Positions 52,261-61,178 of a stretch of 64,000 bases of DNA are shown one piece after another. The DNA is taken from the NCBI GenBank assembly GCA_964624585.1, contig CAZUXE010000002.1, positions 1-64,000 of the forward strand. The letters run 5' to 3'. Origin of the DNA: CAZUXE01 sp964624585. Its GTDB lineage: Bacteria; Hydrothermota; Tepidihabitantia; B3-TA06. Below the pieces are notes generated by a model. It ran no database searches, had not been told where the DNA came from, and saw only the letters and a program-made list of their open reading frames with translations. Each line of letters opens with the position of its first letter. Within the stretch, counting starts at the first letter, position 1. Both the position numbers and the translations under genes were made by a program.

Positions 52261-52902
52261 TTAAGACGCGGTAACAAAATACATAGGCCCCATTTTCCTG
52301 TAGACAACTTTACTAAAGCCTGCCGCTTGCATTAATTTTCTAATTTGTTTCTTGGTGTAGAAGTAAACCGGACAGCGTTTTAGCCTTAGCCTTATTAATC
52401 TGGGTAAAGTTCGCCAGTTCCATAAAACTGGAAAGCTAAGCATTACCTTTTCTTTAGTTAGTTCCTTCATTCTGCTTAATTCTGGCAAGGGAGCTTTAAT
52501 ATAGTCCAAAACCCCCATACATATTCCTATGTCGAAGCGCTCTTTGGGAGCAAACTGCAATATATTGCTTAAGATGAAATTCGTGTTGTGTTGCAAGCCT
52601 TGTTCTTTTGCACGATATTTGCATATTTCAATCATCCTTGGTGCAACGTCAATTCCTGTAACCCTTATGGCGCCCCTTCGGGCAAGCTCAAGTGAAAAAA
52701 GTCCGGTTCCACATCCAAAATCGAGAAACGTTTTTTTCGTAATTGGCTCCGACTGCTCCATACTGAAGGTAAATCTATCATACATAGCTTTTCGAAACAC
52801 TTTGTCCAGTATCACAGAGAGCTTGTTCTTCTTATGGGAGTATATGGCATCAAAGTTCTCAGCTTCTCTGCTCCAGTACTCACCCTGAGATAGCATTTTC
52901 AT
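52261..52902 (-). CDS. Class I SAM-dependent methyltransferase
   Basis: A 213-residue enzyme with motif I FLDFGCGTGLFSLELARRG (about 58-76), motif II TGIDVAPRMIEIC and later strands FDIGICMGVLDYIKAPLPEL and VMLSFPVLWNWR. The substrate is not evident. Its start overlaps the stop of the polysaccharide deacetylase (ATGA), so the two are coupled. This suggests modification of a sugar or lipid-linked glycan, but that is inference. Confidence 0.82.
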   Translation of the reverse strand: MKMLSQGEYWSREAENFDAIYSHKKNKLSVILDKVFRKAMYDRFTFSMEQSEPITKKTFLDFGCGTGLFSLELARRGAIRVTGIDVAPRMIEICKYRAKEQGLQHNTNFILSNILQFAPKERFDIGICMGVLDYIKAPLPELSRMKELTKEKVMLSFPVLWNWRTLPRLIRLRLKRCPVYFYTKKQIRKLMQAAGFSKVVYRKMGPMYFVTAS

Positions 52903-53717
52903 AATCCAAGAACCCCTTTTATGCTTGTAAAACGAAAATCTTCCAGCAATTTGTTTAGTCGATGTGATGTTTTGTGCAAGTTATTGTAGTGCCTGAATTT
53001 AGATATGTATGGTAGTTTTAGGTTTGGTTGATGAGGGTCAAGTTCCCATGGATGTAGGTAGAAAACAGCAGGTCGCCCTTCCTTGTTGCATCTTGCAAGA
53101 AGCGTTTTTGTCAAAGCGTAGGGATAGAGCCTGAAATATCCTCCACCACCGCAGGGGATTCTCATTCCTAAAATATTTACTGTACTCAATGGAACCTCTG
53201 TTATATTTGGCGTTATTTTATATATATCAAGACGAGCGTTCGCGATTCCGTAGTCGGGATGCAGACCAATTGGAAAAACCGAAGAGTCGTATTTGATACC
53301 GTATTGCGCCATGATATCCAATGACCACAGGGTAGATTTCGTAACAGTGAAATGAGGAGCGCGGTAACCGATAATTTCCTGTTTAGTGATTGCAGAGGTA
53401 ATTTCAAGGCTCTTTTCCAAATCACAGGCAAACTCGTAAGCATTCATGTAGGTTATGGACTTATGCCAATAACCATGGCTTGCAATTTCATGACCGGCAT
53501 CTGCAATTTCGGCAACCAATTCCGGCGCCCTTTCGGCAAGCCAGCCTAAAACGAAAAATGTAGCTTTGGTTTTATGTCTTTTCAGTATCTTCAAGAGATA
53601 ACGGGTAATTCTAACCGACCTTAATTCCTGCTTGTCCCATTGATTTCGTCCTAAGCCTTGTTCCAGTATGTGGCCGCAGAACCATTCTTCAAGGTCAAAA
53701 GAAAGTGCATTGAGCAT
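52899..53717 (-). CDS. Polysaccharide deacetylase of the XrtA-associated (DUF3473) type
   Basis: A 272-residue NodB-fold deacetylase. NALSFDLEEWF supplies the catalytic/metal Asp near residue 8, IASHGYWHKS the metal histidines (about 96-105), and IIGYRAPHFTVT the arginine motif; the C-terminal DUF3473-type region contains EVPLSTVNILGMRIPCGGGGYFRLYP and VFYLHPWELDP. This subtype is found with exosortase/EPS gene sets. It is predicted to remove N-acetyl groups from an exopolysaccharide. No exosortase is present in the window. The ATG at 53717 lies 6 nt from the -10 box. Confidence 0.88.
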   Translation of the reverse strand: MLNALSFDLEEWFCGHILEQGLGRNQWDKQELRSVRITRYLLKILKRHKTKATFFVLGWLAERAPELVAEIADAGHEIASHGYWHKSITYMNAYEFACDLEKSLEITSAITKQEIIGYRAPHFTVTKSTLWSLDIMAQYGIKYDSSVFPIGLHPDYGIANARLDIYKITPNITEVPLSTVNILGMRIPCGGGGYFRLYPYALTKTLLARCNKEGRPAVFYLHPWELDPHQPNLKLPYISKFRHYNNLHKTSHRLNKLLEDFRFTSIKGVLGL

Positions 53718-53723
53718 AGTGGG

Positions 53724-53751
53724 AATATAACCATAAATTACATTGGGTCAA
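53724..53751 (-). promoter_or_regulatory. Promoter of the deacetylase-methyltransferase pair, leaderless arrangement
   Basis: Minus strand TTGACC (53746-53751), 16-bp spacer, TATATT (53724-53729), 6 nt to the ATG. Confidence 0.68.
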
Positions 53752-53857
53752 GATTAAAAAGTTTACCGCGCATTACATTACACCAGGCTATCGTCACTTA
53801 GCGCTGGATATAGCTTAAGTTTGCCCTTAGTTTGAGAGATAAACGATGTTACAATAC

Positions 53858-54508
53858 TTATAAGCCAAGAGCCACTATAGCCAATCCAGAAAGAAGAATT
53901 ACCGCTCCGCCCAAAGCATGAGTGTAGCGTTCAAGCTTGCCGAACTTTACAAATCTTAAACCAAAGAACGATGCAAGTACAATAGCGGTCATGGTAGTTA
54001 TCGTTACCAGTGAGAAGATGATGGAAACTAAAACTACATGAAGCGTATTAGCTTCAGCCGCCGGAAACATCAATAGCGGGATTAAGGGTTCACAAGGGCC
54101 TAGCACAAATATTATGAAAAGAACCCATGGGGTAAGTTTTTTCTTCCCATCCTTTGATGTATCAAGATGTTTGTGTGGTTTGTTTACTATAGCTTTGTAT
54201 ATCCCCCAAGCGAGATAAACTGCTCCAAAGATAATTAAGGCCCAGGCTGCAATATTGCCGCGTACTGACTCAAATATCTTTAGTTTATTAAGTGCGAATC
54301 CAAAAACTAGACCTAATGTTCCTAGAATTATAGAACTACCAACATGTCCTAAACCACAAAGTATGGTAATTAACAATGTTTTTCCAGTTGACCACTTGTT
54401 GGTTCGTGCCATTACTATGAATGGAAGATAGTGATCTGGCCCCAGTGCAGTATGTACAAATCCTATACTTGCAGCACTGATTAATAGAATTGATAATGAG
54501 TTAGACAA
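53858..54508 (-). CDS. Nickel/cobalt or UreH/TauE-like membrane transporter
   Basis: A 216-residue protein with six hydrophobic helices. The first carries IGFVHTALGPDHYLPFIVMA, the H-x4-DH motif of nickel/cobalt permeases and UreH-type proteins. A His/Lys-rich loop (KPHKHLDTSKDGKKK) follows helix three, and a second motif LGPCEPLIPLLMFPAA lies mid-protein. Probably a transition-metal transporter; the ion cannot be told. The TTG at 54508 is chosen because AAAGGAG lies about 6 nt upstream. Promoter at 54531-54559. Confidence 0.75.
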   Translation of the reverse strand: MSNSLSILLISAASIGFVHTALGPDHYLPFIVMARTNKWSTGKTLLITILCGLGHVGSSIILGTLGLVFGFALNKLKIFESVRGNIAAWALIIFGAVYLAWGIYKAIVNKPHKHLDTSKDGKKKLTPWVLFIIFVLGPCEPLIPLLMFPAAEANTLHVVLVSIIFSLVTITTMTAIVLASFFGLRFVKFGKLERYTHALGGAVILLSGLAIVALGL

Positions 54509-54530
54509 AAGTATCTCCTTTCATTGCTGA

Positions 54531-54559
54531 ATTCTAAGACCTAACACGCAGTGCGTCAA
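54531..54559 (-). promoter_or_regulatory. Promoter of the metal transporter gene
   Basis: Minus strand TTGACG (54554-54559), 17-bp spacer, TAGAAT (54531-54536). The small palindrome ACGCAGTGCGT overlaps the -35 box and could bind a regulator. Confidence 0.5.
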
Positions 54560-54628
54560 AATCGTGCTACGTAATTGGGGATACTTGATATCGATAAATC
54601 ATCTCAAGTTTTAGCTTGATAAAAGAAT

Positions 54629-54656
54629 ACAGGCCGGCTTTTAGAAGCCAGCCTGT
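54629..54656 (-). terminator. Terminator of the aminotransferase gene
   Basis: Arms ACAGGC-C-GGCTT and AAGCC-A-GCCTGT with one mismatch and a TTAG loop. On the minus strand it is followed by a short T-rich stretch (ATTCTTTT), about 93 bp after the aminotransferase stop. Confidence 0.7.
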
Positions 54657-54748
54657 AATTTATAAACCCTACCCTAGGGTAAGTTAGGCAATTTGGGGCT
54701 TAAAAGAAAACAAGCGTAGTAATGCTAAGAATATAATTTGTCCTAGTC

Positions 54749-55966
54749 CTACTTCGCTTCTCCAACTATAACTTCAGCTAAACGCTTTGCGCCTTCTTTA
54801 ATTTGTTCCTTAGTGGCATAGCTGAAATTAATACGCATGGAGTTGGTGCCGCCTGCATCGCAGTAAAAGGCAGAGCCTACCACGTAGGCAACCTTTTTAT
54901 CAATAGCTTTAGGGAACATTTCTGTGGAACTCATATATTCAGGTAGACGAATCCAAAGGAAAAGTCCTCCTTCAGGCACCGTCCATGAGAGTCCGTCAAT
55001 CTTAGGCATATGCTTTTCAAAGGCTTCAAGGATAATATCGCGTTTTTCTTTGTATACTTTGCGAATTAAGGCTATTTGTTTTTCAAGCAAACCTCTACGC
55101 ATGTATTCTGCAAGTATCATCTGTCCAAACGATGCAGTGCATAAATCAGCAGATTGCTTACCCATTACCAACTTATCTAAAACAGGTTTGTTCTTTGAAA
55201 TCAGCCAACCGACTCTGAAACCTGGAATTAGAATCTTGGAGAAGGTATGCAGGGTTACGACCCGTTCTTCATCATCAAGAAGAATAAATGGCGGTTCGTC
55301 ATTTCCAGCAAAGCGAAGTTCTCGATATGGGGTATCTTCTATCACGATAGTATTGTATTTTCGGGCAAGCCCCAACACTTCCAATCTACGTTCCTTGGGC
55401 ATGGTAACGCCTGAGGGATTTTGAAAATCAGGCACTATGTAGATGAATTTAGGTGTTTTCCCCAAATTGTGGAGCTTTTCAAGTGTCGCTTTAAGTGCGT
55501 CTATTTTCATACCATGCTCATCGTGAGCTACACCGTGCATTTCGGCTCCATAGGTACGAAAAGCCTGCAAGCCGCCAAGATAGGAGGGAAGACCAAGCAC
55601 TATTGGGTCACCTTCGGAAATAAAGGCCTTTGCTACTAAATCGAGTCCCTGCTGTGAAGCGGTGGTTACAAGGACTTGTTCAGGGGTAATATCCACGCCG
55701 GCTCGTTTCTCAAAAGCTACAAGCTGTTCTATAAGTCCCGGATTCCCTTCGGTGGGGCCATATTGAAGCGCGGTTGCACCGTTCTCTTCAAGAACCTTTA
55801 CCGCTATTTCCTTAAACTCTTCAATAGGGAAAAGATCAGGTGCAGGAAGACCGCCTGCAAAACTGATTATATCCGGTTTGCGGGTTAATTTTAATAGTTC
55901 GCGTATCTCCGAACGGCGCATTCGATTGGCCGCATTTGAAAATAAATGTCCTGCGTCAAATGGCAC
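54749..55966 (-). CDS. PLP-dependent aminotransferase, 2-aminoadipate/aromatic (LysN/ARO8-like) type
   Basis: A 405-residue class I/II aminotransferase: PDIISFAGGLPAPDLFP, ALQYGPTEGNPGLIEQLVAF, VTTASQQGLDLVAKAF, YIVPDFQNPSGVTMP, VIEDTPYRELRF and PLP lysine in LHTFSKILIPGFRVGW, with the C-terminal arginine region TNSMRINFSY. This arrangement is that of LysN/ARO8-like enzymes acting on 2-aminoadipate, aromatic or branched amino acids with 2-oxoglutarate. The start is GTG at 55966 with AAGGAGG upstream. It is a single-gene unit with its own promoter and terminator. Confidence 0.9.
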   Translation of the reverse strand: MPFDAGHLFSNAANRMRRSEIRELLKLTRKPDIISFAGGLPAPDLFPIEEFKEIAVKVLEENGATALQYGPTEGNPGLIEQLVAFEKRAGVDITPEQVLVTTASQQGLDLVAKAFISEGDPIVLGLPSYLGGLQAFRTYGAEMHGVAHDEHGMKIDALKATLEKLHNLGKTPKFIYIVPDFQNPSGVTMPKERRLEVLGLARKYNTIVIEDTPYRELRFAGNDEPPFILLDDEERVVTLHTFSKILIPGFRVGWLISKNKPVLDKLVMGKQSADLCTASFGQMILAEYMRRGLLEKQIALIRKVYKEKRDIILEAFEKHMPKIDGLSWTVPEGGLFLWIRLPEYMSSTEMFPKAIDKKVAYVVGSAFYCDAGGTNSMRINFSYATKEQIKEGAKRLAEVIVGEAK

Positions 55967-55997
55967 TTTGCCTCCTTGATTTTTTCTTTTCGCATTA

Positions 55998-56025
55998 AGC
56001 GTACTCCAATAATTCTAGCTGTCAA
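55998..56025 (-). promoter_or_regulatory. Promoter of the aminotransferase gene
   Basis: Minus strand TTGACA (56020-56025), 16-bp spacer, TACGCT (55998-56003). The -10 box is weak. Confidence 0.5.
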
Positions 56026-56377
56026 GCATAAAAGACAAGTTGAAGGTTTAAGCTAAGAGAGCTAATGCAGTTGTTTTAGAATAACTTAGGTTTTAGACAC
56101 AATTAGAAGTCCCAGATTTTTATTGTTAACAAGAACTTTGCGCTCTTTGTGGTTTAGTTTTCCCTTACTTAAACCATATGTTGTANNNNNNNNNNNNNNN
56201 NNNNNNNNNNNNNNNNNNNNNNNNNNNNNNNNNNNNNNNNNNNNNNNNNNNNNNNNNNNNNNNNNNNNNNNNNNNNNNNNNNNNNTCTACAAAACTCCTG
56301 AAGCCAAAGCCTGTGGCTTTGGATAACTTTTGACTATCTTTTGACTAACTTCTTTATAAGCCTTAAATAGGTCTGAC
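56026..56377. other. Non-coding interval with a 100-N assembly gap
   Basis: No gene. Before the gap (56186-56285) lies an ACTTTGCGCTCTTTGTGGTTT-type segment (about 56135-56156), resembling a common intergenic repeat. After it lies the second copy of the TTTTGACTA element. The gap is exactly 100 N, so its true length is unknown. Confidence 0.6.
56291..56348. repeat. Second copy of the CTCCTGAA/TTTTGACTA element
   Basis: AAAACTCCTGAAGCC (56291-56305), then CTGTGGCTTTGGATAA and two 11-bp units CTTTTGACTAT (56327-56337) and CTTTTGACTAA (56338-56348). The order of parts matches 46317-46413, which carries five units. Confidence 0.75.
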
Positions 56378-56406
56378 TTGACAGTCAACAAGCTTGGTTT
56401 TATAAT
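56378..56406 (+). promoter_or_regulatory. Promoter of rtcB, leaderless arrangement
   Basis: TTGACA (56378-56383), 17-bp spacer, TATAAT (56401-56406). ATG codons follow at 56410 (3 nt) and 56413 (6 nt). The second fits the spacing seen at the other leaderless genes. Confidence 0.8.
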
Positions 56407-56412
56407 CGCATG

Positions 56413-57864
56413 ATGGCTAATCAACCGTATTTAGGAAAGTTAGAGCAACTTGATAACTACCGGTGGCGCATTCCTCGTAAGGGAAAAATGCTGACAGACG
56501 GCATTATTTATTCCTCAAAAAAATTCCTGCCGATTCTCCTCAAGACTCCCCCTGTTCAAATTGAAAATGTGGCCTGTCTGTCAGGTATTGTAGGTAGTGC
56601 AATGGCTATGCCCGATATTCACTGGGGATACGGATTCCCCATAGGCGGTGTAGCAGCATTTGATATTGAATCGGGCGTTATTTCACCTGGAGGAGTAGGC
56701 TATGACATCAACTGTGGGGTTAGGCTCTTGCGTACGAATCTTAATGCCTCAGAGCTTAAAGCTAGGTTAGGAAAGCTTATGCAAGCTATATACAGCGCTG
56801 TTCCTGCCGGAGTTGGTAAAAAAGGCAGAATCCGTATATCACGAAATGAGCTGTCACAAGTGCTGATTAAAGGCGCTGGCTGGGCGGTAAGTAAAGGTTA
56901 TGGTTGGAAAAATGACCTTTGTTACACTGAAGAGGAGGGTAGGCTTAGCGGAGCTAATCCTTCGGCAGTTTCAGATAGGGCTTTTGAAAGAGGACTAGCT
57001 CAAATTGGTACACTTGGAGCAGGGAATCATTTTCTTGAAATTCAGGTTATAGATAATATTTTTGATGTTAACGCAGCTGAAGTTATGGGACTAAGGACAA
57101 ATCAGGTTGTTGTAATGATTCATACCGGCTCTCGTGGTTTTGGTTATCAGGTATGTGATGATGCGGTGAAATCGCTTGGCGGTGCCGTTCACAAGTATCA
57201 GCTTTTTATTCCAGATAGGCAGCTTGCTTGCGCGCCTATCTCTTCCCCTGAAGGTAAATCTTACTTTGGAGCAATGGCGTGTGCGGCAAATTATGCCTGG
57301 GCTAATCGACAGGTTATAATGCATTGGATTCGTGAAGCATTTGAGCAGACTTTTGGTATAGGTGCTGAGAAACTAGGTCTCCACCTACTCTACGATGTAG
57401 CGCATAACATTGCCAAGTTTGAGGAACATGAGTTTGAAGGCAGAAAACGTAAACTATGCGTACATCGCAAAGGCGCAACCCGTGCTTTCGCAGCAGGACA
57501 TCCTGACTTGCCGTCGGATTACCGCGAAATTGGTCAACCGGTAATTATACCTGGTAGTATGGGTACGGCATCCTACGTTTTGTTAGGAAGCTCAAGGGCA
57601 ATGACTGATAGCTTCGGCTCAACATGCCACGGAGCCGGCAGAGTTTGGTCACGGTCGAAGGCTCTAAAAGAAGCTCACGGACATGAGGTTAAGTCGCGTC
57701 TTTTACGGGAAGGTATTCTTGTTCTATCCGCATCAATAAAAACCCTTGCCGAAGAAGCTCCTGAGGCCTACAAAGATGTTGATGAGGTAGTGGAGATTGC
57801 ACATAATTCAGGAATTAGCACCAAAGTTGCCCGAATGCGCCCGATAGGAGTTATTAAGGGGTGA
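56413..57864 (+). CDS. rtcB: RNA-splicing ligase RtcB
   Basis: A 483-residue GTP- and Mn-dependent RNA ligase that joins 2',3'-cyclic phosphate or 3'-phosphate ends to 5'-OH ends. Motifs: AMPDIHWGYGFPIGGVAAF, GGVGYDINCGVRLL with the metal cysteine, GTLGAGNHFLEIQ, MIHTGSRGFG, HRKGATRAFAAG, PGSMGTASYVL, and CHGAGR, whose histidine (about 406) aligns with the guanylylated histidine of characterised RtcBs. No archease gene is beside it. The start at 56413 is preferred over 56410 because the -10 box ends at 56406. uvrC follows after 40 bp. Confidence 0.93.
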   Translation: MANQPYLGKLEQLDNYRWRIPRKGKMLTDGIIYSSKKFLPILLKTPPVQIENVACLSGIVGSAMAMPDIHWGYGFPIGGVAAFDIESGVISPGGVGYDINCGVRLLRTNLNASELKARLGKLMQAIYSAVPAGVGKKGRIRISRNELSQVLIKGAGWAVSKGYGWKNDLCYTEEEGRLSGANPSAVSDRAFERGLAQIGTLGAGNHFLEIQVIDNIFDVNAAEVMGLRTNQVVVMIHTGSRGFGYQVCDDAVKSLGGAVHKYQLFIPDRQLACAPISSPEGKSYFGAMACAANYAWANRQVIMHWIREAFEQTFGIGAEKLGLHLLYDVAHNIAKFEEHEFEGRKRKLCVHRKGATRAFAAGHPDLPSDYREIGQPVIIPGSMGTASYVLLGSSRAMTDSFGSTCHGAGRVWSRSKALKEAHGHEVKSRLLREGILVLSASIKTLAEEAPEAYKDVDEVVEIAHNSGISTKVARMRPIGVIKG

Positions 57865-57904
57865 TTATTCCTAAGAATGATACTAAATTCCACAGGTCTT
57901 AGTT

Positions 57905-59695
57905 GTGATTAATCCAGCGGTTCAAAAATCAATCAGACAAGCGCCTCATAAACCAGGAGTCTACATATTTAAGGACGCCCAAGGTCGTGTTCTTTATATT
58001 GGGAAGGCCGCTAATTTACGTAACAGACTTTCGTCCTACCTTTCCCCGACAACTCAACCGGCAATTACTTTTATGCCTAAGGCAAGTAATTTGGAATTGA
58101 CAATTACATCTACCGAAGCGGAGGCATTGATATTTGAAGAAAATCTTATCAAACTTTCCAAGCCTCGCTACAATACCCGCTATCGTGACGATAAACGCTA
58201 TCCTTATCTTAAGGTAACTGTTAAAGAAGCTTTCCCCCGCATATACGTTACCCGTAATGAAAGCCGTGACGGCAACCTACTTTTTGGTCCATATTCGTCT
58301 GCTAGGAATCTACGGCGTACCCTTGACGCTGTTAAACGTATCTTCAAAATACGCACCTGCCATTTTGACCTCCCTAATGACTGCCCTGCACGTCCCTGTT
58401 TGTTGTTCCAACTCAAGCTATGCTCTGCTCCTTGTCGCAAGGGATTTACTAAAGAGGGCTATCAATCCCAGCTTAGAGGACTTATAGAATTCCTCACGGG
58501 ACGTTCCGATAAGCTTGAACAAGAAACCGAAGCAAATATGTGGCAAGCTTCGGAAAAGCAACAATTTGAAGTAGCTGCTCTTCTTAGGGATCAGCTATTG
58601 GCTATACGCGAGGTTAAGTATCATGCAAGGGAGGCATCACATGATGCAACAGCAAGAGATTTTATCTACGTAGCCCGCTACTCCTCTCGTGCAGCTGCGG
58701 CATTGCTAAGGTTGCGTGAACGTAGACTTTATGCTAGTGAAAATTTTATGTTTACCGTTCCACCTCACACATCTGATGCCGATTTAATCCATACTGTTCT
58801 TCGTTCCATTTACACACATACGCATGATATTCCGGCTGAAATAATTTTGCCATTGCTACCTTATGATTCCAATGTTTTCACTGATTGGTTCAGCGTATAT
58901 CGTGGGAAAAAAGTAAAACTTTCTTCCAATGTCCGTGATGAAAAAAGGCATCTTTTGGATATTGCCGCAGAAAACGCAAGACTTGCCCTTGAGCAGGATA
59001 AACAAACACCCCGGAGAGATCCATTGCTTTTGAAACTTCAGGAGTACCTACACCTTCCTGTTACTCCATATCACATTGAAATGATAGATATCTCCAATAT
59101 CCAAGGTACTAATCCCACTGGTTCAATAGTAGTGTTCCGCAACGCCCGTCCGGCAAAATCTTACTATCGAAAGTTTAAGATAAAAACAGTTGCGCAAGCC
59201 AACGATCCGGCCATGATGGCCGAGGTTGTAGTACGTAGAATATCACGTTTACAAAAGGAAGGCAAACGGTTTCCAGATCTCTTGATTTTAGATGGCGGCA
59301 AATCACAGATGTCATTGGTACGCGAGCTTCTTAACAGACTAAATCTTGACCTATCGGTATTTGCCTTTGCTAAAACTCACGACCATCTTTTTGGAAGGGA
59401 CGGTAGAGAGGTAATAATCCCTGCATCCGATCCTGTACTAAAAATGCTATACCGCATTCGCAACGAGTCTCATCGTTTTGCCATTACCTATCACCGCAAG
59501 TTACGGGGGAAAGCGGCTCTGTCATCGGAATTGGAGAGCCTTCCAGGAATCGGAGAAAATAAAATAAAACTGCTTATCCAACACTTTGGTTCAGTAGCTA
59601 GAATTCGTAAAGCGTCGTTTGATGAACTTAAGGCGGCTCCAAGTATTGGTCCGAAGCTGGCCGAAATTATTTATCGTTATTTTCATAAAGAATAA
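57905..59695 (+). CDS. uvrC: Excinuclease ABC subunit C
   Basis: A 596-residue nucleotide-excision-repair nuclease. GIY-YIG domain at the N-terminus (KPGVYIFKDAQGRVLYIGKAANLRNRLSSYL), cysteine-rich segment (CPARPCLLFQLKLCSAPC), UvrB-interacting region (about 200-240), RNase H-like endonuclease domain (YHIEMIDISNIQGTNPTGSIVVF, LLILDGGKSQ) and C-terminal helix-hairpin-helix repeats (LESLPGIGENKIKLLIQHF, APSIGPKLAEIIYRYF). Length is typical. The GTG at 57905 has no convincing ribosome site or promoter, so read-through from rtcB is likely. Confidence 0.94.
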   Translation: MINPAVQKSIRQAPHKPGVYIFKDAQGRVLYIGKAANLRNRLSSYLSPTTQPAITFMPKASNLELTITSTEAEALIFEENLIKLSKPRYNTRYRDDKRYPYLKVTVKEAFPRIYVTRNESRDGNLLFGPYSSARNLRRTLDAVKRIFKIRTCHFDLPNDCPARPCLLFQLKLCSAPCRKGFTKEGYQSQLRGLIEFLTGRSDKLEQETEANMWQASEKQQFEVAALLRDQLLAIREVKYHAREASHDATARDFIYVARYSSRAAAALLRLRERRLYASENFMFTVPPHTSDADLIHTVLRSIYTHTHDIPAEIILPLLPYDSNVFTDWFSVYRGKKVKLSSNVRDEKRHLLDIAAENARLALEQDKQTPRRDPLLLKLQEYLHLPVTPYHIEMIDISNIQGTNPTGSIVVFRNARPAKSYYRKFKIKTVAQANDPAMMAEVVVRRISRLQKEGKRFPDLLILDGGKSQMSLVRELLNRLNLDLSVFAFAKTHDHLFGRDGREVIIPASDPVLKMLYRIRNESHRFAITYHRKLRGKAALSSELESLPGIGENKIKLLIQHFGSVARIRKASFDELKAAPSIGPKLAEIIYRYFHKE

Positions 59696-59792
59696 TTGCA
59701 ATAAGCCTAGATGTATGTAATCTTGATGTAGCTGATTATCTTGAGAATTTTTGGGAATCTATGTGAATTTTGTAGCTTAAGATTAAGGAGGA

Positions 59793-60443
59793 ATGTTGCA
59801 AAAAAACGTAATTGACGATATTGTTATAAAACGCTTTATAGTTGGCCCGCTTGAAGTCAATTGCTATCTTTTAACCTCAAAAGACGCTGCTATTCTTATT
59901 GATCCAGGATTTGCCTCAGACGAATTAAAGGAAAGCGTTCAATCGTTATCTAAGCTACAATCACGTCTGGTTTTATTAACTCACGGTCATTTCGACCATA
60001 GCGGTTTTTGTCCCGCTTTGCAGAAAGCGGGTTGGAAGGTTGGAATTCATCCTGATGATAGGTTTCTACTTAATCATGTTCCTGAGGATTTCGTTAGTCT
60101 GGGATATGAGGAAGAGCTGTTTGAACCTTACATGAGCTATAAAAATGGCTGGAGTTATAATATTGGTTCTATTTCCTTAGAAGTACTTCATAGTCCGGGG
60201 CATTCCCCTGGAAGTGTTTGTTTTATTGATAACCGGAGAAGATTTGCATTCACCGGTGATACCTTGTTTGCCGATTCCATTGGCCGTACCGATTTACCCG
60301 GAGGCAATTACAATACTCTTATGCAATCACTAAAGAAACTTACTCTACTATTGGAAACAGATACCCTAATTCTTCCCGGACATGGTGGTAGGGCAAAGTT
60401 TAATGTAGTTAAACGAATTAACAGATATCTTGATGAGATATAA
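59793..60443 (+). CDS. MBL-fold metallo-hydrolase, glyoxalase II-like
   Basis: A 216-residue metallo-beta-lactamase-fold hydrolase. Motifs: NCYLLTSKDAAILIDPGF, LLTHGHFDHSG (zinc motif HxHxDH, about 68-77), LHSPGHSPGSVCFID, FTGDTLFADSIGRTDLPGG and LILPGHGG. This subgroup includes hydroxyacylglutathione-hydrolase-like thioesterases. The substrate is open. A strong AAGGAGG sits only 1-2 nt from the ATG at 59793; the adjacent TTG at 59796 has better spacing and may be the true start. Confidence 0.87.
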   Translation: MLQKNVIDDIVIKRFIVGPLEVNCYLLTSKDAAILIDPGFASDELKESVQSLSKLQSRLVLLTHGHFDHSGFCPALQKAGWKVGIHPDDRFLLNHVPEDFVSLGYEEELFEPYMSYKNGWSYNIGSISLEVLHSPGHSPGSVCFIDNRRRFAFTGDTLFADSIGRTDLPGGNYNTLMQSLKKLTLLLETDTLILPGHGGRAKFNVVKRINRYLDEI

Positions 60444-60489
60444 TAAACGGTAATCTTTTGTGTTAGAAGTATTCTATAAGAATAGAAGT

Positions 60490-61068
60490 TTATAAATCAA
60501 AAGAAACTTCCCAACGACAGAAGTCATCACCTTTATGTACACAATAGCATTCTTCAACGTTGATGTTTTTTCCGCCTGCCATGCGAATTAATTCAGCATA
60601 CCAATTAGTATGAACTTTACAGTGTATTGGACTTTGCTTCCAATCATATAAAGTAATTTTGCCTTGAGTTTTGGAAATAAATTCAACACTAACCCGTCCT
60701 GTGGAGTGAAAACGTCCCCATAAAGCCGCAGCACGTTTTGCAAGTCCTAATGGACTCATAAAAGCGACTAAACCTCTAATAAATCCACCTATTGCCTGTT
60801 TAGTATAAAACTTAACATAATCTTTGATATAGTTCTCGCCAAAATAAGCGAATAACTTTTCGTAAAGTACTTGTGAATCCTTTGCCGGATACCATTTTGC
60901 AGGATCTGCATCTTCCATTCTTTCACAAATTGCGTCAGGGAGAGTGTTACGGAAGTCATTGTATTTGTCTTCTCCAAAGCGTTCAAGAATCCAGTACTTT
61001 ACTTTTGGATAGAATTCGCCCCTGTCCAAAGAAGCGGGCATATTATCACAAGCGTTTATTGAATCCAC
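60490..61068 (-). CDS. V4R/DUF2378-like putative ligand-binding protein
   Basis: A 192-residue soluble protein. It has the layout of 4-vinyl-reductase (V4R)/heme-NO-binding-like or DUF2378 sensors: a helical N-terminal half (YPKVKYWILERFGEDKYNDF), a middle segment YEKLFAYFGENYIKDYV, a beta-rich end GRVSVEFISKTQGKITLYDW and the closing signature ECYCVHKGDDFCRWEVSF (Cys-x-x-x-x-G...C-x-W-E). Such domains bind small hydrophobic molecules or metals. It is not linked to an output domain here. GTG start at 61068, 5 nt from the -10 box, implies a leaderless message. Confidence 0.6.
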   Translation of the reverse strand: MDSINACDNMPASLDRGEFYPKVKYWILERFGEDKYNDFRNTLPDAICERMEDADPAKWYPAKDSQVLYEKLFAYFGENYIKDYVKFYTKQAIGGFIRGLVAFMSPLGLAKRAAALWGRFHSTGRVSVEFISKTQGKITLYDWKQSPIHCKVHTNWYAELIRMAGGKNINVEECYCVHKGDDFCRWEVSFDL

Positions 61069-61073
61069 GTAGC

Positions 61074-61102
61074 AGTATAGACGATACTACCGATGATGTC
61101 AA
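61074..61102 (-). promoter_or_regulatory. Promoter of the V4R-like gene, leaderless GTG
   Basis: Minus strand TTGACA (61097-61102), 17-bp spacer, TATACT (61074-61079), 5 nt to the GTG. Confidence 0.75.
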
Positions 61103-61128
61103 CAAGCTTGAAATGGACGCTAAAATAA

Positions 61129-61156
61129 AAAAGCGGCGGATTCATCCGCCGCTTTT
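61129..61156 (-). terminator. Intrinsic terminator after the OmpA-like gene
   Basis: Stem GCGGCGGA / TCCGCCGC around TTCA, followed on the minus strand by six T. It ends the transcript from 63 kb and insulates the downstream V4R-like promoter. Confidence 0.9.
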
Positions 61157-61178
61157 GATAGTTTGCAATTTTTTTATT

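Noticed and set aside
56123..56326. 67-codon frame spanning the N gap
   Set aside because: Half of it is unknown sequence and the rest is repeat DNA.
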